8,541 nt of DNA. Origin: Methylovulum sp. (GTDB taxonomy: Bacteria > Pseudomonadota > Gammaproteobacteria > Methylococcales > Methylomonadaceae). The position numbers were made by a program, and so were the translations under genes. Under the pieces are notes generated by a model. The model was not told where the DNA came from and did not search any database. It saw only the letters and a list, made by a program, of their open reading frames with translations. Shown here piece by piece: positions 5,054 through 8,541 of this stretch; the first letter of the stretch is position 1, and every line of letters begins with the position of its first letter. The stretch lies in contig JAQTNZ010000077.1 of NCBI GenBank assembly GCA_028713595.1, positions 1 through 8,541 on the forward strand. Direction: 5' to 3'.

Positions 5054-5185
5054 AAAACACAGACAACAACGCTGTTGCTGGCTATGCTGATGCTGGGCGG
5101 GGCGATCAGGGGCTTGGGCGCAGCCGGTTTTGGTGCGCACTGCCAGAACGTGATCCATATTGATATTGATGGCACGGCACGATAA
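5054..5185 (+). pseudogene. Possible decayed short ORF with signal-peptide-like start
   Basis: The frame from 5054 reads KTQTTTLLLAMLMLGGA and continues to a stop at 5183-5185, 43 residues in all. Charged start, hydrophobic core and small residues resemble an export signal. The codon just before is AGG (5051-5053), one base from ATG, and no ribosome site precedes it. An in-frame ATG at 5084 lies inside the hydrophobic part. It could be a gene that lost its start and body, or chance. Confidence 0.25.
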
Positions 5186-5221
5186 AAGCCCCGCAGCCCC
5201 GTGTGCCGTTAAAAAACCCAT

Positions 5222-5235
5222 GGGCGCAAGCGCCC
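5222..5235 (+). other. GGGCGC/GCGCCC hairpin before the exported protein gene
   Basis: A 6-bp stem (5222-5227 and 5230-5235) with a 2-nt gap lies 12 bp before the ribosome site of the next gene. A, not T, borders it, so it is not a plus-strand terminator; it may stabilise or attenuate the leader. Confidence 0.3.
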
Positions 5236-5260
5236 TCACCCACCGACAGGAGAACCACCG

Positions 5261-6034
5261 ATGAACAGACAGATAGCCTTAACCGCCACCCTTATGAGTG
5301 TCTTGGCTTGGAGCCAAGCCAGCGTGGCGGACGTGTACGAAGAAGATTTTGAGGACGGCCAGGCACAACTGTGGGCGCCGCAAAAACCAGGGCAATGGCA
5401 GGTGGCCGGCAAGCCGGAAATCAACCAGTATTATCAGGCCAAGGCCGGCACAAGTTTTAATGGCGGCATGGTTTCAACCCTGGGCGGTACCGACTATCGG
5501 AATGTCGATTACCGTGTGTCCGTCAAGCATGACAACGATGGCATTTTGGCAACCTACATCCTTTTCCGTGCCACCCCCAATTTCCAGGGCTGTTTTAGCC
5601 TTTGCTCCACCAGCAAAGGTACGGGCTATGCGTTTGGCATTGTTGCCGGAGAGTTTTGTTTCTATAAAATAAACCACGGTGTGACCACCACTATCCAGTC
5701 ATGGACAAGGTCAAGCTATCTAAAGCCCATTAAGCAATGGAACAAGTTGCGGGTCATCGCCAAGGGCAGTAGCTTTAAGTTTTACATCAACGATGCGCTG
5801 GTCTACCGCTATACCGACACCGACCAGCCCATCCGCTCAGGCCAGATGGGCCTGTTAGGCTACAGCGGCACTTCATACCCGACCACGCACGGCTATGACA
5901 ACATCAGCGCCACGCCGTTGCCCGCCGCCTTAAACACCACCGCCGAAACGGAAGAAACCCTCAGCCCCGAACAGGAACAGGCCAACGCCTTCCCATTGGT
6001 TGGTTTTGGCCCCGATGGCTTGCCGGCACAGTAA
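5261..6034 (+). CDS. Exported protein, probably concanavalin A-like beta-sandwich
   Basis: A 257-residue protein begins with a clear signal peptide (about residues 1-23, likely cut after ASVA), so it is exported. The mature part starts with VYEEDFEDG, a common opening of LamG/DUF1080-type sandwich domains, then has alternating strands with YRVSVKHDNDGILATYILFRA (about 84-104), QWNKLRVIAKGSSFKFYINDALVY (about 159-182) and GQMGLLGYSG (about 194-203) near the end of the domain. That order is typical of concanavalin A-like glucanase and carbohydrate-binding proteins. Three cysteines (111, 115, 133) could form a disulfide. The C-terminal 45 residues look disordered. AGGAGA at 5248-5253 supports the ATG. 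No catalytic glutamate pattern is certain, so it may bind rather than cut glycans. No functional link to the neighbours is visible. Confidence 0.85.
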   Translation: MNRQIALTATLMSVLAWSQASVADVYEEDFEDGQAQLWAPQKPGQWQVAGKPEINQYYQAKAGTSFNGGMVSTLGGTDYRNVDYRVSVKHDNDGILATYILFRATPNFQGCFSLCSTSKGTGYAFGIVAGEFCFYKINHGVTTTIQSWTRSSYLKPIKQWNKLRVIAKGSSFKFYINDALVYRYTDTDQPIRSGQMGLLGYSGTSYPTTHGYDNISATPLPAALNTTAETEETLSPEQEQANAFPLVGFGPDGLPAQ

Positions 6035-6054
6035 CCATCCCACGGTGGGGCGCT

Positions 6055-6074
6055 GCGGAATGCGCCTTACCGCG
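6055..6074 (-). repeat. REP-like 20-bp unit
   Basis: GCGGAATGCGCCTTACCGCG closely matches 6968-6987 and the reverse complement of 8093-8113, so it is a fragment of the roughly 110-bp repeat family. A degenerate relative of the 47-bp repeat follows at about 6076-6116. Confidence 0.65.
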
Positions 6075-6128
6075 TTGCCATTAAGTTAAAGTTTTTTGTA
6101 TTTATTATCAATAGGATACGATTATAGA

Positions 6129-6190
6129 GCCGTAGATTGGGGTGAGCTTGCGAACCCCAACATGTCAACACACACGACCAACCTACGGGC
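6129..6190 (+). repeat. MITE-like element, internally deleted copy B
   Basis: The first 50 or so bases match the start of copy C at 6623. The sequence then jumps to the terminal ACCTACGGGC, so about 35 bp of the interior is missing while both ends survive. It lies immediately downstream of the minus-strand gene at 6196-6582. Confidence 0.8.
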
Positions 6191-6195
6191 TGTCA

Positions 6196-6582
6196 TTACT
6201 CTCGCCCCAAGGATTGGTCATGGCAACGCCAAGAACTTTTGCCATGCGCATACCCCGCTAATAGCGCAGTGGTGACGACAAAAGTATCATGCACCTTATT
6301 CTCTTCACATATCATTGCCAAGGCCCTTGCATTATTTATTACCGCTTCGGCCTCAGATATTGGCGGGTCAATACCATCCCATATACAATCAAGACGGGCT
6401 TCAAAGCCAGGATTGTGCCAAATCCCACCCTCAATCCTTACCACCACAAAACCCTGTCCAAATGCCTTAATGCAGACATCTTGAGCGGCGGTGGCGGTCA
6501 ATTTCATAACAACCGATCCGTTCAACTCAAAAAAATCATTTGGAGAATCATATACTATGGCTTTATCGATCTTCATTACCAT
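6196..6582 (-). CDS. Unknown 128-residue protein in a repeat-bounded segment
   Basis: I place the start at the ATG 6582-6580 because GGAAG lies 5 nt upstream on the minus strand; an in-frame ATG at 6576 is possible. The frame stays open to 6666, but that part is repeat sequence. The protein begins MVMKIDKAIVYDSPNDFFEL and contains GFVVVRIEGGIWHNPGFEAR, DGIDPPISEAEAVINNARA and FVVTTALLAGYAHG. It is soluble, mixed alpha/beta, with no signal peptide, and ends a few bases from repeat copy B. I recognise no family. Its size and lone, repeat-bounded setting would fit an immunity or antitoxin-like accessory protein, but that is speculation. Confidence 0.65.
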   Translation of the reverse strand: MVMKIDKAIVYDSPNDFFELNGSVVMKLTATAAQDVCIKAFGQGFVVVRIEGGIWHNPGFEARLDCIWDGIDPPISEAEAVINNARALAMICEENKVHDTFVVTTALLAGYAHGKSSWRCHDQSLGRE

Positions 6583-6622
6583 GCTCACTTCCAGGTTATG
6601 ACTGTCTGGAACCCAGCGCGTA

Positions 6623-6717
6623 GCCCGTAGATTGGGGTGAGCTTGCGAACCCCAACATGTCAACACACGCGACCACCCTACCCCGTTGTGTTAGGGTTCG
6701 TACCTCACCCCCATACG
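6623..6717 (+). repeat. MITE-like element, copy C
   Basis: This copy runs in the opposite orientation to 2004-2103 and the same orientation as 6129-6190. It starts GCCCGTAGATTGGGGTGAGC; the right end (CCCCATACG) has drifted from the terminal sequence of copy A. It lies about 40 bp upstream of the start of the minus-strand gene at 6582. Confidence 0.8.
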
Positions 6718-6880
6718 CATCAACTTAAGAAAAAGCACAGCCATTATCAAAGCGTTGCGAGGTGTTGGGTTAGGCTTGGCTTTTCTTGGGTTTTGAGAGC
6801 AACCGTGCTTGAAACGTTCCGCCAATTCTTTCAACAATCCGGTCAAGGCCGCCAAGTCATTGATGCAGGCCGCCAAGCCA
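6718..6880 (-). pseudogene. Possible 3' remnant of an unknown gene between two repeats
   Basis: On the minus strand this stretch reads INDLAALTGLLKELAERFKHG and continues into repeat copy C, with no ATG at its upstream end where the 128-bp repeat begins. The helical, leucine-rich composition looks protein-like. It may be the tail of a gene cut by repeat insertion, or chance; no family recognised. Confidence 0.25.
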
Positions 6881-7008
6881 GCGTAGGGCGCATTAGACGA
6901 TAGTAATGCGCCGGATGATTGAAGCCCAACATGCGGTGCAATACGGCTATCGCCTATTGCCCCCTACGGAGTGCGCCTTACCGCGTTACTTGCTAATGCG
7001 CCCTACGC
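6881..7008 (+). repeat. 128-bp element with perfect 16-bp terminal inverted repeats
   Basis: GCGTAGGGCGCATTAG (6881-6896) and its exact complement (6993-7008) bound the element. Its first 109 bp match the reverse complement of 8090-8199 with about five substitutions and two small indels. It ends four bases before the stop codon of the gene at 7013-8017. It has no coding content, as expected for a non-autonomous mobile or REP-derived element. Confidence 0.88.
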
Positions 7009-7012
7009 GGGC

Positions 7013-8017
7013 TTATAATTTCCAGGCCGCTTTTGCTCCCTCAATAAAGAATTGAGCAACAGGATGATCAATCATCGTTTCTAAAGCTGCAAAACTACCT
7101 GCTTGAATGCCTTTCAAAATTCGAGATTTTAGCTCTGGATTTTTTTCTAATTGATCCACTGCCTTTGCTCCCAGAACTCTTTTACTATCATTAGGACAAT
7201 CTGAATATAGCTGTTCTAGTAATGCCTTGATGTCTTTAGAAGCTTGGACTAAATCTTGAGGGTTATTGATTTGGGTATCAATTTTGTTACCCATGACTTT
7301 ATCGTTTCCAATATTATCTCCTGAACCATATTGATTAATTGAATTTCCCATAACTAACCCCTGAATAATGATTTGTAATTTTTTGTGGTCAATACCCGCT
7401 TTTAACACTTGGCACAATCTGATAATTGAGTTTCCATAACATTCAGATTGCATTGCATCATAACAGCCGCTTTGATTGTTAGAACATAAATAATAGCCCA
7501 TTTGAAGCTTTTGGTTGAAACTAACGAGCTGATTGTTGAAATCGAGAAGGCATCCATAAGTCTGATCATGAGCAGTGACTTTTGTATAGCCACCAATCAA
7601 ACAACACATTACAAGATGAAACAGAGCATGACGCTGAAGTGAATAATCATATTTTTGCTCAAGAATTCCCCAAGAGATAAATTGTAAAGAAATAGCAGCA
7701 GTACATGGATATAAATCTTCCATATTCCCCCCAGCAATAAAAAGATTTGTAAATCCATAATCTAAAGCAGTAATGTTGCCATCATAAAAAGCTACTAGAA
7801 GGTCTTCTTTAGCCAAACCACAAAGCTTTTTTTTTGCATTAAGAAATTCTAAAATTTCAAGAAAATCAGAGTGAGGTTTTTTTAATGGGAATGATTTCCC
7901 ATCTTCTGGCGGTAGAAGATAGAATTTGAAATCAGTCTGAGCTGCATTTGCTTGCTCCAAAAAATTACTAAATTCATTTTCATACTGATAATGGGGAATA
8001 ATAAGCACTTTAGGCAT
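7013..8017 (-). CDS. AT-rich accessory protein with putative metal-site domain and effector-associated-like tail
   Basis: A 334-residue protein starting MPKVLIIPHYQYENEF. The frame is open to 8212, but that part lies in the flanking repeat, so the start is 8017, or the ATG pair at 8056/8053; none has a good ribosome site. Residues 1-205 form one domain, opening with a strand-like KVLIIPH and containing AHDQTYGCLLDFN (149-161) followed by cysteines at 178, 185 and 193. The His-Asp and Cys pattern could bind zinc; I associate HD-x-x-x-GC-x-x-D motifs with predicted bacterial conflict proteins, but not firmly. Residues 214-245 carry glycine/asparagine repeats (GLVMGNSINQ, GDNIGNDKVMGNK). The tail (250-334) resembles C-terminal domains of cyanobacterial NTPase and effector-associated proteins, ending AGSFAALETMIDHPVAQF. 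Low GC unlike its neighbours and bracketing inverted repeats suggest transfer. Function unknown. Confidence 0.82.
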   Translation of the reverse strand: MPKVLIIPHYQYENEFSNFLEQANAAQTDFKFYLLPPEDGKSFPLKKPHSDFLEILEFLNAKKKLCGLAKEDLLVAFYDGNITALDYGFTNLFIAGGNMEDLYPCTAAISLQFISWGILEQKYDYSLQRHALFHLVMCCLIGGYTKVTAHDQTYGCLLDFNNQLVSFNQKLQMGYYLCSNNQSGCYDAMQSECYGNSIIRLCQVLKAGIDHKKLQIIIQGLVMGNSINQYGSGDNIGNDKVMGNKIDTQINNPQDLVQASKDIKALLEQLYSDCPNDSKRVLGAKAVDQLEKNPELKSRILKGIQAGSFAALETMIDHPVAQFFIEGAKAAWKL

Positions 8018-8089
8018 TACGTCTAATCCGTGTTTTTGGGTTGTGATTCCCATCATAAGCTTAAGTGACAACTCGGTAAAGCGCACTCC

Positions 8090-8199
8090 GTAACGCGGTA
8101 AGGCGTATTCCGTAGGGTGCAATAGGCGATAGCCGTATTGCACCGCATGTTGGATTTCAATCATCCGGCGCATTACGCTATCGCTAATGCGCCCTACGC
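8090..8199 (-). repeat. 110-bp repeat, inverted copy flanking the AT-rich gene
   Basis: Its reverse complement matches 6881-6989 at about 94 percent by eye. It begins GTAACGCGGTAAGGCG and ends CTAATGCGCCCTACGC. With the left copy it brackets the gene at 7013-8017 as long inverted repeats. The outer TIR is intact; the inner end (8081-8090) does not carry the second 16-bp TIR. Confidence 0.88.
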
Positions 8200-8289
8200 A
8201 GACTGGCGGCATCGGCTACAACCTGCGTTTTCCGGGACAGCCGGGTAGATACTCTGTTCAAAATCAAGCTATTTTCAATGGACATTAAT

Positions 8290-8541
8290 CTAGCCGACCA
8301 CTACCGGAATCGCATAAAAACGGGTGTTGTCGAAAGGCTTGTCCTGTTTCAACATGCCGTGGATGGCATGGAGCAGCTTCCTCATGACCGCGCAGATGGC
8401 CTGTAACGGCAACTTGCCGTTTGCCCGCAGATGTCCGAAATAGGCTTTGACGTGCGGGTCGTGTTGCATGGCGCTCAACGCGGGCATATACAGTGCCGAC
8501 CGGATATGCCGGTTGCCCGCCTTGGAGATGCGGGTCTTTTT
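8290..8541 (-). CDS. IS110-family transposase, C-terminal fragment
   Basis: The last 83 residues of a transposase enter from the right edge. Reading from the edge they are KKTRISKAGNRHIRSALYMP, then residues including HVKAYFGHLRANGK and AVMRKLLHAIHGMLKQDKPFD, with the stop at 8290-8292. This is the characteristic end of the Transposase_20 domain of IS110-family (DEDD) enzymes, where the glycine-asparagine motif and a late catalytic serine region reside. The DEDD N-terminal domain must lie beyond the window. Elements of this family usually lack terminal inverted repeats, so the left end of the element, somewhere in 8200-8289, cannot be fixed by eye. Confidence 0.92.
   Translation of the reverse strand, partial: KKTRISKAGNRHIRSALYMPALSAMQHDPHVKAYFGHLRANGKLPLQAICAVMRKLLHAIHGMLKQDKPFDNTRFYAIPVVVG

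Noticed and set aside
6881..8199. CRISPR array or integron explanation for the repeats
   Set aside because: The repeats are few, unevenly spaced, inverted or of several families; there is no spacer pattern, cas gene, attC-like series or integrase.
8018..8212. N-terminal extension of the AT-rich gene
   Set aside because: These codons translate the 110-bp repeat and adjoining REP sequence, not a protein domain.
1..8541. tRNA or rRNA genes
   Set aside because: I saw no cloverleaf with a TTCGANNC-type T-arm and no rRNA signature on either strand by eye.

Overview
The window looks like accessory, prophage-derived DNA from a gammaproteobacterium. The basis is indirect: GC-rich genes carry several families of short palindromic repeats of a kind I associate with environmental Gammaproteobacteria such as methanotrophs. 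There is no ribosomal or core gene to fix the taxon, so the placement is tentative.

Layout. Positions 1-740 hold a possible 5' gene fragment on the minus strand, two minus-strand intrinsic terminators, repeats, and a compact control region of three operator-like palindromes spaced exactly 25 bp apart. This region separates a divergent minus-strand promoter from the start of a phage CI-type S24 repressor (738-1439). A small conserved-looking protein of unknown function follows (1498-1788). A repeat-rich block (1800-2110) leads to an orphan PemK/MazF-family toxin (2170-2592). The end of that gene carries a near-consensus promoter for a roughly 125-nt structured RNA (about 2610-2734) that ends at a strong intrinsic terminator. 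After about 490 bp with no supported gene comes a lysis-like pair: an N-acetylmuramidase endolysin (3227-3796) and an alanine-rich protein with two membrane segments, possibly a holin (3830-4675). A large palindromic element (4934-5010) and a decayed leader-like ORF precede an exported protein (5261-6034).

From 6050 to the right edge the window is a mosaic of small repeats with single minus-strand genes between them: an unknown 128-residue protein between two copies of a 60-100 bp repeat (6196-6582), then an AT-rich gene for a two-part, possibly conflict-related protein (7013-8017) bracketed by inverted copies of a roughly 110-bp repeat. The right end holds the 3' part of an IS110-family transposase that runs off the window.

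How the parts may work together. The repressor probably controls itself and a divergent transcript through a lambda-like operator array. That transcript has no recognisable Cro gene and may be a regulatory RNA. The muramidase and membrane protein form a lysis-like pair. The toxin with its downstream RNA is the best candidate for an unusual system: a MazF-fold toxin without a visible protein antitoxin but with a separately promoted structured RNA. All functional statements here rest on reading the sequence and memory of families, with no search run.
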